The notes: generated from the letters alone by a model not told the origin. A stretch of DNA of 64,000 bases from Punctularia strigosozonata HHB-11173 SS5 (GCF_000264995.1 NW_006767443.1:931355-995354); one strand, 5' to 3'; positions 21,466-33,775 are shown, numbered from the stretch's first letter. Numbers and translations are program-made.

Positions 21466-22090
21466 AGTGCGCGTGCGTGGATCCCGGGTCGACCGGCGGT
21501 ACTACGAGGAGGGCGGGCAGCAGCCGGGGAGAAACACGGTCGTTTGGTACTTATAGATGGCCAGTGAAACAATCGCGAGCGCGGGTTCGGGGGCGATGTC
21601 GAAGAATGACGGCGCCATGGATCAGGTACGACAGCCCTGGCAGGTTGATTAGATGCATAGCACTCCGATATATCCTAACATGGCTCCGGACGGAGGCGCG
21701 CCACAGGGTGAGAGGGCTTCCCGCACCACGTCGAGCATGATATGCATGAGCGGTCCGCATGAGAGCAAGTGAAGGTAAATCAGATATTCCCATGAGAGCA
21801 TATGTTGCAGGCTTTGGGTTGCTTGGACTTTGACTGGAAGAGGACAGAGAAGACTGGAAGAGGACAGAGAAGATCAGACGAGGGTGGCGACAGATTATCG
21901 CGAAGACATAATCTCGGAGACGGTCGGTGCATGAGAACAAGATGAAGGGCGTGCCGTGCCGGAGGCCCCGGAGCAGATTATGTCAGTGGCGTCATCTCCG
22001 ACGCGTCGTCCACGCGTCCGCCTCTCGAGTTGCTACTGTTATCCTTCCGTACACACTCGACCTTACACACGCTACATATCCCCTACAGCC
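21466..22090. other. Divergent promoter region with a short tandem repeat
   Basis: 625 bp between lipase 1 (minus) and the UBX gene (plus). It holds a lipase TATA box and two exact copies of the 20-mer GACTGGAAGAGGACAGAGAA at 21832-21871. No gene is seen. Confidence 0.6.
21549..21556 (-). promoter_or_regulatory. TATA box of lipase 1
   Basis: CTATAAGT on the minus strand, 84 bp before the ATG, which matches the spacing at lipase 2. Confidence 0.6.
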
Positions 22091-23494
22091 ATGTCAAGCG
22101 ACAGGGACGTTCTCCTCTCCATGGGCTTCGACCCTGCGCGCGTAGACTGGGCGCTCAAAGCGACCGGGGGGCGGGGGCTGCAGCCGGCGATGGACCACAT
22201 CCTCGAGCACGAGGGCCAGCCGATCCCCGATCAGAGTTCTCAAACCGAGACGAGCGCGCCAAGAGACATGGATGACGACGAGGACGCGGAGGCCCTGCGC
22301 GCCGGCGTAGGTAACGACGCCGAGGCGAAGGTATGTGTAGCGCGATCCCACCGACGTTCCATCACCAGCACGAAAGCTCACGGCCACCATTACTACTGAA
22401 ATTCAGAGCATAAAATGCTCTCTGTGCGGCAAGGTGTTCAAGAACACGGCTTTGGCCAACTTCCACGCGGAGAAGAGCGGGCACGATCAGTTTGAGGAAT
22501 CCACGGAGGAGGTGAGCGTCGATCTGCGGTTCCGGTGATACAAACCTCATATTCATGTGGTGCCAAGATCAAACCGCTCACCGAAGAAGAGAAGAAGCAG
22601 AAACTCGCGGAGCTGAAGGAGAAGATGGCCGCGAAGCGAGCGGCCAAAGCGGCGGAGGAGGCGAAGGAGGCCAAAGCCAACGAGGAGATCCGGCGCAAGT
22701 CAGGCAAGGTGGGCAGCGCCTTCCTTTCGAGCATCATCTTCCAGAAAGCTGAAATCCGTCGTTCCTTCCCCCCCCCAGGACATGTCGCAGGTGAAGGAAG
22801 AACTTGCGCTCAAGCAAGCCATGAAAGAGGCCGAGCAGCGCAAACGAGGTGAGCGCCACGTTGCCTTTTTCTTTCACCAGGAAACATGAACTCGCGTACG
22901 TGCAGAAAAAATCGAAGACGCGAAAGCGCGCGCCGCGATTAAGGCGCAGATCGAGGCCGACAAGAAAGCGCGTGCGGAGAGGACGGCGCGGGAGAAGGCG
23001 CTGCGCGAAGGGCGGCCCATCACGGATAACATGGCCGGCCAGGCTTCGTCCTCTGCCCCTGCGCCCAAACCCAGCGCTGTGGCGGCGAGCGCCGGCACGG
23101 CGGGTCGGGAGTACAAGGAGACGAGGCTGCAGATCCGCATGGCGAGCGGCGGGCAGCCGTATGTTACGACGCTGCCCAGCGAAGCCAGTAAGCACCGTCC
23201 GATCCTTTCCCTCTTCCACTTGCCTTGCTACGGTGAAGTTTGATTGTGTTCCTCTATTTTTAGCACTGCGCGAGGTCGCGGAGTACCTTGCTGGCCAGAA
23301 CCTTGCCGTGGACGTCGACACCGTCACCTTCGCGCAGCACTTCCCGCGGAAGCAGTTCACCCAAGCGGACTTTGCGAAGACGCTCAAGGACCTCGGGCTC
23401 ACGCCTTCAGCCGTATGTTCTGTTGCTGTCCATCTGTCTGATCATCGCTCAACGACACTAAACGTCCACTGAATAGGTACTGATTGCGAGCTGA
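22091..23494 (+). CDS. UBXN1: UBA/UBX domain p97-Cdc48 adaptor, UBXN1 type
   Basis: Exons: 22091-22330, 22407-22511, 22568-22708, 22779-22848, 22906-23187, 23264-23412, 23477-23494 (334 aa). Residues 1-40 are a UBA-like fold (DVLLSMGFDPARVDWALKAT). A C2H2-type finger (CSLCGKVFKNTALANFHAEK) lies near 84-104. A long charged coiled coil spans about 115-220 (EEKKQKLAELKEKMAAKRAA). The UBX domain ends the protein: TRLQIRMASGGQPYVTTLP, then HFPRKQF with the FPR turn that inserts into the Cdc48 N-domain. The last exon is only 18 nt. UBXN1-type proteins link ubiquitylated substrates to Cdc48/p97. CDC48 itself lies about 25 kb downstream, probably by chance. Confidence 0.92.
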
Positions 23495-24042
23495 GAACAC
23501 GTCAGACGTTAACACAAATGCAGCATCAGTGTATCATAATTCTCAATGTGGAATGTAACCTTAGCGACACTGTGACGCGTAAGTAAGTGTGCGAGCGCAG
23601 CTGTGTCTTCAGCGCTGTGCGGCGGGAGCGACGTAATGTTCTTGTAGGTGTTTTCCCCAATCATACCAAACATCTCTCAAACACTCTAACACTCTAGCAT
23701 GGAGGCAACAAGCTACTGGACACGCTAACTTTCCCACGCGGCTGCGCGGCATCACTCGAGCTAGAGTTAACATGACGATGGACTCCCTCAAAGTGAGATC
23801 GATATTCAACACCACGACGCAACTGAGGATCGCGGACATTGAGAACCTGCGTTCGTGTACGCCCGCGCATCCCGTGGGCGTCCGTCGTGGAGGATGAAAG
23901 ATGGGCGGTAATTGGGTGACCGGCATCCCAGCCGGAAGGCCAAAACGCTGCCGCTCGCGTCTGTATATAGCGGGGCTCGCGAGCCATTGACTTTTCATCA
24001 TCAGATCGGATGACCGCTTCTTACCGCAAGCCATCAAACGAT
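23495..24042. other. Upstream region of UDP-glycosyltransferase 1
   Basis: 548 bp. It contains the UGT1 TATA box near its end. No gene was recognised on either strand. Confidence 0.5.
23964..23970 (+). promoter_or_regulatory. TATA box of UGT 1
   Basis: TATATAG, 79 bp before the ATG. The tandem paralogue has TATATAAA at the same distance (77 bp). Confidence 0.65.
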
Positions 24043-26143
24043 ATGGAACGTCGAGAGCACTTGCTGTTGCACGCCATCGCTGCCTGGGGTGCGCCTCTTC
24101 CGGACCGAATCCTAACGTTCGGTTTATCTTACCACGATGTTTGTGCAAGGTCACACCAAGCCGCTGTGCAACTTCGTGGCGACGGTCGTCAGTCTGCGCC
24201 CGGTCCAGGTCACGTTCGTGACCTCGCCCTCGCTTCTCGATAAGATCGAACTCGAGATCGGGAAGAGCTTCTCGTCCGTCGACGATCCTGCACGGAAGTT
24301 GATCAGGTACCGCCTCCGCTCACCCCGATAACTGTGAGCTGACGGGACCATCATAGGGTCGTCTCTTTGCCCATCGAGTCGGCCGGGATCAACCTAGGTC
24401 AGGCGGAAGAACCGTTCCGACAGGTAGTGACCGCGCTTGCGAAAGGAGAGGCCATCACCTGCGGAGCTCGAGGTACCGTCTTCGAAGTTATCAATCCTCC
24501 CAAAGCTGCCATAATAGACGTGAGCACGGTTCTCGTCCAGCTTCCTGAAGGACGCGACCACTGACCACATACCACACTACACTAGTTCTTTGCGCTGTAC
24601 GCGCTGCGCGCCTTACACGATATCTCCAAGATCCCAGTCCTAGCATGGGGAAGCCATAGTCCGGCGCACATGCTCCGGAGCTACGGGCCCGTCGAGAGGG
24701 GAGGAATGGGCGACATGAAACCGATGGTGGAAGCCCTGGCCGTCAAAACGGGGAAAACTGTGCCGGAGACGCTCGCAGTGGTGATGCCAGAACGTTCTTC
24801 GCCGCCCGAAAGCTAGGGAACTGACGGACGTCTTACAGGCCCTGAACAATTTACCTGGAAAACTGGTCACGGTTGGGGATCTGCCTCCCATGTATGACTA
24901 CGAGTTCTTTCCGCAGATGGTCCGTGTCCTGGCCCCGTTCTTCGGTCCCGTCTGTTGCTGATGGTGCGTGGCGATAGATGCCTCCTATGCTCTATGGGCC
25001 CTTCATCACGATCCAACACGCGTCTCACAAGCGAGTGGCCTCGTTCCTGCGGATATGCGCGCATTTCTAATTTTGTTCGAATACAGCTTCCTGAAGGAGT
25101 GCGACGGCGTCGTGTTGACCACGGATCCGTGTATCGACCAAGGCGGTATTCGTGCCGTGGAAGAATGGATGGCGAGCCGCGATCCGCCCAGGAAGGTATA
25201 CAGCATAGGCCCGCAGAGCGCGTCCGCTCCTGAGAAAGCGGAATCGGTTCAGTCGTCGACAGCAGATCCTGCGACCGCCTTCCTTGACTCGAAACTCGAG
25301 TCCCACGGAGCCCATTCGGTCGTATATGTACGTAACACCCAAGACCTTGTTTGAGGTCTCGCTGACGAGTCTGCAGATCTCCTTCGGAACGACGTGGGGG
25401 CCTTGGGGGAATCCTCAGCCATTGTGGACGTTGCTCGACGTTTTGATAGAGAGAAACGTGCCGTTCGTGAGCGCACGATCGTTGATAGTCATGTCGGCCC
25501 GAGTGCTGAGGAGCTTCCGATGTCTAGATCCTTGGCCATGCGTCACCGCAAGCCATCATTCCCGACGAGGTATCGGCCAAGGTTGAGCGATCTGGGCTCG
25601 GGCTCCTCTCGAAATGGACGCCCCAGCAGACCATCCTTGACCACAAGGTACGGCGATTCTACACCCTGGAATGCCACAGACTTACCCTTATGGGCCCAGG
25701 CGACGGGCTGGTTCCTCACGCACGCAGGTCAAAACAGTGTCGTCGAGAGTCTCGGCGCCGGCATCCCCATGTGAGTTGCACGCTTCCGTAATCAGAACGA
25801 CGTCTCACCAGCTGCGAGTAGGATATGTTGGCCCTTCCTCGGCGACCAGCCGATCAACACCGCTGTCCTCAGCGTCAACCTCAACGTCGCCTACCAGCTT
25901 CTTGAGGTGCGCAGCGGAAGGCACGGCCTGAAGCCTCTGCACCGCACAGGTCGTGCGCCGGAGGGAACGCCCGAGGCCGTGCGGAGGGAGTTCATCGACG
26001 TTTTGGAGAAGATGAAGGGACCGGATGGTGCGGCTAAACGCGCGAATGCCGAGAAAATCAGGGATGCACTTGCTGCGACCACTCGTGAGGGTGGACACGC
26101 GAGACAGGCGTTGATGCATCTCCTCGATGACCTGAAGTTCTAG
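24043..26143 (+). CDS. UDP-glycosyltransferase 1 (GT1 family)
   Basis: Exons: 24043-24088, 24150-24306, 24357-24519, 24586-24780, 24839-24919, 24978-25042, 25087-25327, 25377-25466, 25528-25647, 25700-25770, 25822-26143 (516 aa). The N-terminus HLLLHAIAAWGHTKPLCNF is the start of the acceptor domain, with its His likely near the catalytic site. The C-terminal donor domain shows ISFGTTWGPWGNP, LLSKWTPQQTILDHK and then WFLTHAGQNSVVES (His about 394), the fungal form of the UGT donor-binding signature, followed by PFLGDQPIN. GT1 enzymes move a sugar from a UDP-sugar to small lipophilic acceptors or sterols. All exons from 2 to 6 and from 8 to 11 have exactly the same length in UGT2. A frame-compatible upstream ATG at 24010 exists, but the paralogue supports 24043. 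Confidence 0.9.
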
Positions 26144-26919
26144 TGAACCCCGATGAATAGGTTTGATACATGCTTGACTGTATTGTGGAGTGAGTCAAGA
26201 GCCGGACAGTATCGTTGTATAGATTGCATGAGCTGAGGAGTGAGAATAGGTTCTCGACGGCTGTCATCATCAATCGTGAATATGCATGACAGAGATTGGG
26301 GCCGCCGGCACTTACCCATGTTATTGTAGGAGGAGACTTACCTCAAAGACACTGAAAGGGCACCGCGTCGATGTCGGCGCATGTATCTTGCTTGACGATA
26401 CTGGTTGCATGGGTACAAAATGAATAGGTATCCGATTACGAGTCGTGATGATTACGCATATATTATGCAATACAGAAAAATATATAATTTTTAGCCAATC
26501 AAAATTGAGATAAAAACACCAAGAGTCGGTTCGGATCAAGCCCTCTTCTGACTGTGGGACGCGTTTTGTACCTGTGGGAAACGTACTCAAAGCAAGTCCG
26601 CCCAAACTCTCTGACAACCTCTCCGACAATCTCTCCGAGACGTCAGCACAGCACCTGCTTGGGCTTAACACCGGCAAGCTGGGAATGAAGGCCGTCTGCT
26701 GTTGATGGCGAACGTACGCGTATACAACGTAAAACCACCTCGCCGACAGGCCACGTTCATGCGCCGGTCCACGTATGTTCGCCGGCCTTGGAGGTCCGAG
26801 GACGAAACTTACCTTCGGCAAAATACCAAGCTGGCGTTGGTGTATATAAAGAGGGCACCATCCATCCTACCTACCTTGCTCCTTATCAGATAACGCTGTT
26901 CCCCGATCTGATCAGCACC
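26144..26919. other. Intergenic region between tandem UGTs
   Basis: 776 bp with an AT-rich stretch near 26455-26515 and the UGT2 TATA box. The long minus-strand frame here has no protein-like features. Confidence 0.5.
26843..26850 (+). promoter_or_regulatory. TATA box of UGT 2
   Basis: TATATAAA, 77 bp before the ATG at 26920. This supports the remote first exon as the true start of UGT2. Confidence 0.7.
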
Positions 26920-29900
26920 ATGCCGGGGCACCTGTTGCTGCACGCTATCGCGTCCTGGGGTGCGTACCTCGTAGTCGCGGATCTCTGATCTGCGTTGTGT
27001 TCTCATAACACGGGGGCGTTCAGAACAGGTGAAATTCACCTGTGCATTCACCTGATGTTCGGGCGGCTTTCATCCTGGAGGTAGGTGAAAACCACCCTCC
27101 TCCGATGAAATTGGACTGCACGACGGGTGAAAGCCACAGGTGAAATTCACCTGAAGTATGAACTCTTTCACCCTCATGCTGAAAGCCCTCTAGACCGAAT
27201 ATGAGGTGAAATTTCACCCGCAATGCGGTTGACTTTTGCCGACTATACATTTTCAGATTGCCCGGGGCAGCGATACAGAAAGTAATAGATAAACATGATA
27301 CGGTACATTGCAGTGCGGTACGGTAAAACATGGAACGAAGGACGACTCTATAGACACCTACACTCGGCACCCAAGGTCGGCGCATGACCGCCATCCTTCT
27401 GAGGTAAGAGTCAAAAGTGGTACGCGTCCGGGCGAGTGGTGAACGAGCAGCGGCCAGTCGGGTCAACACGCGCCGCAAATGAAGTCGCTGTTGTCGCTCG
27501 CATCGGCATTGTGTTCCAATCGTCGCGGATCCGTCGCCATCGTCAACTATAGTGTTGATACGAAAGAATTGCCGAGCTTGAGCAGGCATGGCTGTACACA
27601 GCTAACATCGAGCAGGGCATCAGCGAGCGTCAGCGGAAGTCAGTTCGTGAGGTGGCAGAGAGCACGACTGTGGACGTGGTCAACATTGTCAGCCTCTGGA
27701 TATCACAGACAGTCAGTGCACCATTGACGTGAGTTGTTCGAGTTGCCTCACCCGATGCTACATCACACCCAGCTCATGTAGTGGTTCTGTGGGTCTGTTG
27801 ACCTCGGGTTACGCAGCTGACCTCTCATTGCACGAAGCCGTGCGGTGGTCAGGGTCTGCATTGGCAGCCGAGGGTAGTTGTCGCCTAAGCCTCCCTTTCA
27901 GCATCGGTGATACTAGATGATCTTCTACGCGCTGCTTCTTTGTCTCGTACGGAGCTACATGCTCTGCTTTGAAGTCCGTTTGCTGGTCGTTGGTAATGGT
28001 GGAAGCAGAGAAAGTCGTATCGCAAAGCGGGTCGTGGCGCGTAATGCAACCGCTTACATCAGCGCTCCACCCCAAAGCAGCAGACTTGGACTTGCGAATA
28101 GTGTCGGTGCAAGGCAGCCCGTCGCTGTGCATGCAGAGTGTAGAGTACAAGTATATAACACAATAACCAACAAAATCTCAAGGAGGTATGTCTAGCAGTA
28201 GTTGGCAGCGATATGATGCGTTTCCTCGCAGAAAAATGTCACTGGGCTATTTTCACCTCACTTTCGGGCGAATCCATTTCACCCGCACGCCACCCCATTC
28301 ACCTGATTTTCGGGTGAAAGGCGACTTTTACCTCACGCGCTGGTCAATTTCACCCGAATCGAACGCCACCGTGATAACGCGTAGGTCACGTCAAACCGCT
28401 GTGCAACTTCGCTGCGAACGTCGTGAAATCGCGTCCGATCTATGTCACTCTGGCCGTTTCCGAGAAGCTTCTCGACAAAATAGAGCTAGAGATTAGCAGG
28501 AACTTCGTTTCCTCTGATGAGGATGCCAAGAAATTCATTAGGTACTTCGTCTCGTGGCGTTGGCGGAGCTACACTCCAAGCTAACTATGAACCTAGGGTC
28601 GTTTCTCTTCCAGGAGGTACATCAGATCTCGACTACGGTCCGGCGGAAGAGGCGTTTCGACAAGTCGTGACCAGTTTGTCCAAGGGAGAAGCCATCACCT
28701 GCGCAGCTAAGGGGACTACCTTCGAGGTTGTCAGTCCTCCCAAAGCTGCCATAATCGACGTCAGTCGAACGGATTTTTTTTACGACATGAGCTAAGTAAT
28801 TATACAGTTCTTCGCATTGTATGCGTTGACCGCGGTGCACGATATCGCCAAGATTCCCGTCTTGGCCTGGGGCACTCACAGTCCAGCCCACTTAGTCCAT
28901 ACTTATGGCCCAGTCGAGAGAGGCGGGGCAGGCGACATGAAGGCCTCTGTTGAGGCATTGGCCGCGAAGACGGGGAAGGGTCCTGTGGAGACACTCGCGA
29001 TGGTGAGCTGCGCATACCCTGCGATATATCACTGTCACTCACTAACATCCGATCACGCAGACTATGGAGAACTTGCCTGGCAAGCTAATCACCATTGGCG
29101 ATCTGCCTCCGATGTACGACTGGGAATTTCTCGCTCAGCCGGTGCGCCTTTGTGTACCCATCTAGGTGCTCCGCTGGCGCTGACCTTCATCGAATTTGAC
29201 ATTAAGATGCCGCCCCCTCTCTATGGCCATTTCCTGACCATTCAGCATTCCTCTCACACGTGTGTTTCTCGGTTTTGTATCGGCGTGTAGCATCTGTTTA
29301 CCGGCTTTCTACAGCTTCTTGAAGGAATGTCAAGGCATAGTCCTGACCTCAGATCCATGCATTGACAACGGCGGGATCGGTGCCGTCGCAGACTGGACGG
29401 CCAGCGAACAACCGCCAAAAAAGGTATATAGCATTGGCCCACAGCTTCCACTGCAGGCGCAGGCGACAGTCGAGGGCGCCGGTGCCGATATTCATACGAC
29501 TTTCCTCGACTCGAAACTCGCAACGCATGGATCCCACTCGGTCGTATATGTACGCTCAGAATACCTGGCTCGATGGCGTCCTGTTGACAAGAGTCCACAG
29601 ATTTCCTTTGGTACTACATGGGGGCCGTGGGGCAATCCAGAGAAGCTGTGGATCATCGTCGACGTACTCATCGAGAAAAATGTGCCATTCGTACGGATCC
29701 CGTGGCAATCATCGCGTCGTGGAGCGCGCTAATCACGGGCATTTTCACCAAATAGATCCTTGCTCATGCATCGCCGCAAGCCATCATTCCGGAGGAGATC
29801 TCAGCCAAGATTGAGCGCTCTGGTCTTGGGATCCTCTCCAAGTGGACGCCGCAGGAGAAGATACTTGCCCACAAGGTACGGCGATCGCAGTTCCTCGGCG

Positions 29901-30376
29901 AGGTGCGGCCTCAGTATTGATACATTTTCCAGGCCATCGGGTGGTTCCTGACGCACTCCGGCCAAAACAGCGTGATCGAGAGCCTGAGCGCCGGCGTTCC
30001 TATGTGAGTCACCGTATCGTGATATACGAGTGGGGTCTGACCGGACGTGACAAGGATCTGCTGGGACTTCTTCGGTGATCAGCCAGTCAACGCCGTCGTT
30101 CTGAGCGTCAACCTCAACGTCGCCTACCAGCTACTCGAAGTGCGCAGCGGACCATACGCCCGGAAGCCGATTTACCGCACGGGCAAAGCACCGGAGGGAA
30201 CGCCTGAGGCGTTGCGGAGGGAGTTCGTGGACATTCTTGAGAAGGCGAAGGGTGCAGATGGTGATGCCAAACGCGCGAAGGCTGAGAGGATTAGGGATGA
30301 GCTGTTTGCGACCACTCGCGAGGGTGGCCAAGCCAGACAGGCTCTGGTGCATCTCCTTGATGATCTGGAAATCTAG
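26920..30376 (+). CDS. UDP-glycosyltransferase 2 (GT1 family) with a 1.4-kb first intron
   Basis: Exons: 26920-26959, 28385-28541, 28597-28759, 28808-29002, 29061-29141, 29207-29271, 29315-29549, 29601-29690, 29756-29875, 29933-30003, 30055-30376 (512 aa, fully open). Intron 1 is 1425 nt because a mobile element sits inside it; the other introns are 43-65 nt. Exon 1 (MPGHLLLHAIASWG) and exon 2 (HVKPLCNFAANVV) join in the same phase as in UGT1. Domain features match UGT1: ISFGTTWGPWGNPEKLW, LSKWTPQEKILAHK, WFLTHSGQNSVIES and FFGDQPVN. Nothing is broken, so activity is plausible if the long intron is removed. A downstream start would lose the conserved acceptor-side His loop. Confidence 0.88.
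27009..28373. mobile_element. Non-autonomous TIR element inside UGT2 intron 1
   Basis: The ends are inverted repeats. The left end reads CACGGGGGCGTTCAGAACAG and the right end, reverse-complemented, CACGGTGGCGTTCGATTCGG; both continue with GTGAAATT(C/G)ACC. A 4-bp direct repeat ATAA flanks the element (27005-27008 and 28374-28377). About 200 bp at the left end and 110 bp at the right are packed with GGTGAAA/TTTCACC motifs in both orientations, like subterminal transposase-binding arrays. The 1-kb interior has no recognised transposase. The superfamily is not clear: CAC.. ends and a 4-bp target duplication fit no common class neatly. Confidence 0.72.
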
Positions 30377-31554
30377 GCAACTCGCGTAAGCAATCAGATG
30401 TCTGCGTATTGTATAAGGATTGGGTATGCAGCGTCGAAATTTGAATTTTAGGAGTGCGTACCATCGAGATTGCACATCATGTTGGGTCTGAGTACATACT
30501 TGATTCAGTGCTGTCGATGCCGCTATTGTGATGCATCTCCAAAACGGACGGGAACATTGGTAGGTTCTGAGGCCAATCCATGTGGATTTGCTTCACCAGA
30601 ACGCGCGACAACTTCCGGACACCAAAAAGCAAGCAGCCTGCGGGTCTGGACGGTGATAAAGCTGCGGCGCGTGAGAGGCTCTCCTAAAGCGCGCTGACCT
30701 GCACCGCCACATCGTTACCTCTCTTGGTATCGCAGCCGTTAGTATTCTTACCTTGTCGAATCTTTCGCCGGCTCCAGACAACAATCTGGTCAACGTCTGC
30801 TGTTGATTTTTTGACAGGAAATGTAGCCATTACAAGGACTAGGAGCGTGACAAAGCCTGCTGTTCACGCTGTCTCAACAGACGCCCACACCTGGATGCAG
30901 CCCTTTGTTCCTATGCGATTCATCCTACCAACGAAGCTGGTATATGCAATTCTTATCCGAGTGAGAACTGGACATCCGCATGTGATTGCAAGCTTACATG
31001 CTACTTGCCCAGGTGAGACGGTATTGATCAACGAGACAGCATTCGCCGGATCAAGAGTGCTCTCCTTTTGTTCATCGCATCTCTCTTCGAACTGCTGAGG
31101 GAGGTTCAGCGCGACCTTTTTACCTGCATGTTGGCAACAACAATATGGCACCGGCGTTGCTACACAGACGCTTTGTATTTGGCGAAGCATAAAACCACAG
31201 GTCTACACTCCAGCGCGCGCTGCATATCTCGACTTCACGTTTTACCAGATCCATCGCTGCCCGACCTCTAAACTTGCACACTCTCACCTGTATAGACATC
31301 CTAATATGGGCTATCCCCGCGAGGAACGCATACACGTCATCGAAACATCGTTCGCAACCGCATCTGGTGCGGCCAGCGGGGCTCCGTTTTGTTTCCAGAA
31401 GCACGTTTGGCGGGTGCAGGCTCTTAATGATGTGACCTATGTGCTGAGTAAGAAGTCAGGCTATCGTCATTCCTACTAGTTGGATAGCACTCATATCTTG
31501 ACGGCCCTTAGAAACAGACTGGCGCATCGTTTGGTCGCGCTCTACTGCGATCGG
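30377..31554. other. Intergenic region with a possible orphan exon
   Basis: About 1.2 kb. From 31306 to 31447 an ATG-started frame (MGYPREERIHVIETSF...) ends at a GTAAGA donor, but none of its splice phases joins the frame of the next gene, so I cannot attach it. It may be a separate fragment or the remnant of an N-terminal exon. The rest shows nothing recognisable. Confidence 0.4.
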
Positions 31555-33503
31555 ATGATTCTGGCGCTCCGCTCCAAGTACAAGGAGTGGAGCTCTCGGA
31601 ATTCTGTCGTCAACGCACTGCCTGAGGCCTACTCGTAAGTATACCGGACTCCAACTGCCGTAATGAACTAATGTATGTGGACGCTTGCTCCTCGTTCCAG
31701 GATTTTGCTAGAGGCTACTCCATCGTGGGACCCGAACCCTGTTGGGTTCCCTCTCTACAATCAATACCTCGACGACGATTGGTACGATACCCGCACAATC
31801 GAGCGGCTCAGGGAAACAGCCCATAAGGTCCTGAAGTTCCTGTCACAACACGACGTTTGTCCATCCCAGCTAGGTTCAAGCCCCCTGACCGATTCCCTGT
31901 CAGCTGGACAGATATGTCGAGATGCCCTCCATTGCCTCCCTGGTCGCCCGCCTCACCTCCCTTTTTGCCGAAGAAGTCCAAGCAGATAGGTGGGAAACAC
32001 GAAAGCACACCATCATTACCACTCTGGAGGATCTGCGCAAGGTGCGTGGTTTAAACCACGTTCTATGATCGAGGTAACACGGGAAACCCAGTTCATTCGC
32101 ATTCTACCGCCATCCGGAGAGGAGGAGCTTTTCCGCGCTTGGTCGACCCTCCGACGTGCTATCGAATTCATCAGGAACCCGTTGGAGCTGAAGGATCCAT
32201 ATATCTACGACTCCAGTAACCGCGATGACACAGGTCCCGACGAATTCACGTGGTTCGTCGACGGAGATGAAATACCCGGGAACATGGCAGACGTGTTCAA
32301 AATAGACCTATTTTTTGGTGCGAGCGAGGCAGCGTTCTATCGACATCCATGTCGGCGTGCCGATTGTGACGGCCCTTGGAGACGTTATGATCGAGATGTG
32401 AGTACCGCCGATTTTCGAGTGACCGCGCTGCGTTAAGGCTGAGCTCGTTCATCAGCCATTCAATGACGCTTCGAGCGTATGGAAGGCTTTATACGAGGCA
32501 GATTCAGAGGGCGTCGTCCTTCCTCTGTGGGGTTGCCTCCATCAGTAAGCTCGAAATATCCTCTAAATCGGACGTAGCAACAATGGTTTTCTTCCACAGC
32601 GGGTTGATCGCACCTTGGACGCTTGGGTCAATAGCCGAATATCTTACGAAGCGTCCCGACGCCGATCGCCTCCTCCTGGTATGAACCTCGCATTGGCTTT
32701 CAACGCACCTGATGCTCACCTAATCCGCTAGCTCATCAAGATGGCACGGTGCATTAATTGGCTTCACAGAAAGAATGTAGTACACGGCAGGATAAAGGAG
32801 GTATGTGGCTCAGCGTGGGTAGTCGATTTCCCCTCGCCGTGCTCATGAGTCATCCCTCAATGGAAGACCGCGTTTCAAATCATAGAAGAGGACGAAGAGC
32901 CCAAGGTTTATATCACCAAATTCTACGATGCCCGAGTATGTCGCCACACATGCCTCTCACACGGACCTCACTAAAACCACGCACGGTAGACCCTCAGATA
33001 TTCGGACGGAAAAGTCCGATATAGGTCGGCGGAGTACGACGACACTCATTGGTATCTGATTGCATTCATGGTTCGTCACAGATGCGGTCTCTGATTCCGC
33101 CTACTAGGGTCGTTGCTCCGGAATGCGGCTCATCGAACAAGTACATGTACGGCAAACCAGCCGATATCTGGCCCTTCGGCGGGCTGATTATGCTCGTGAG
33201 TGACCGTTCTCTTTTTTTGCCGTGGAGGGTCACGCAACTGATGTTATACAGGTGATGGGAAAGCGTCTCCGTCTGCACGACTACAAACTCGCGATGGCCC
33301 CTTATCCCGGGGAGCGGAAGCTGCCAGAGAAACCTATGGACGAAGCGGCTGTCGAACGGGGCATGGACGAAGAATTATACGGCCTGTTTCTCGATTGCTG
33401 GTCGTACGACCCGGCGTTCCGCCCGACCATCGAACAGGTCATACAGCGTCTGGAAGCCTGCCACTACCAATGGTTGGCGAAACGCCGGCACGCCAAAGCA
33501 TAG
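31555..33503 (+). CDS. Pseudokinase with helical N-terminal region (pseudokinase A)
   Basis: Exons: 31555-31634, 31701-31854, 31904-32041, 32092-32397, 32456-32544, 32600-32678, 32732-32800, 32867-32935, 32990-33013, 33082-33195, 33252-33503 (457 aa). The C-terminal half is a kinase C-lobe: INWLHRKNVVHGRIKE stands where HRDLKxxN should be (His about 300, no catalytic Asp, no Asn). YITKFYDAR replaces the DFG strand, yet VVAPEC (APE), KPADIWPFGG and RPTIEQVIQRL are well kept. The N-terminal 130 residues are mainly helical. The scaffold kept with catalytic residues lost indicates a pseudokinase, probably with a signalling or binding role. The 50-nt intron after LEDLRK and the 24-nt exon 9 are the least certain joins. 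The true start may lie upstream. Confidence 0.75.
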
Positions 33504-33775
33504 ACAGTGTATCATCTTATCCTGGACTGTAGAGTATAGTACTTACATCCCTCTAATGTATTTCACTGATTGCGCATATACATTTGTGTCAATATAGTGT
33601 ATTATACATGTTAATGAAATCCTAGGAATCGATGAGTATCTAAAACGTGTGCCGAAAAAGCAATTACGAGGGTGAAAACCGACGGAGAGAGCAATCCAAA
33701 AGCATAGGATACAGCGGAAAGAAAGGAGTGGACAACCAACTACAACCAAATCAAGATGTTAGACCGACATCCGTC

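Noticed and set aside
27240-28240. Transposase or captured gene inside the TIR element
   Set aside because: Only short frames in mixed phases; none shows a recognisable catalytic triad or DNA-binding motif.
31306-31634. Joining the orphan exon to pseudokinase A
   Set aside because: Every donor/acceptor pair tried gives the wrong phase or an early stop.
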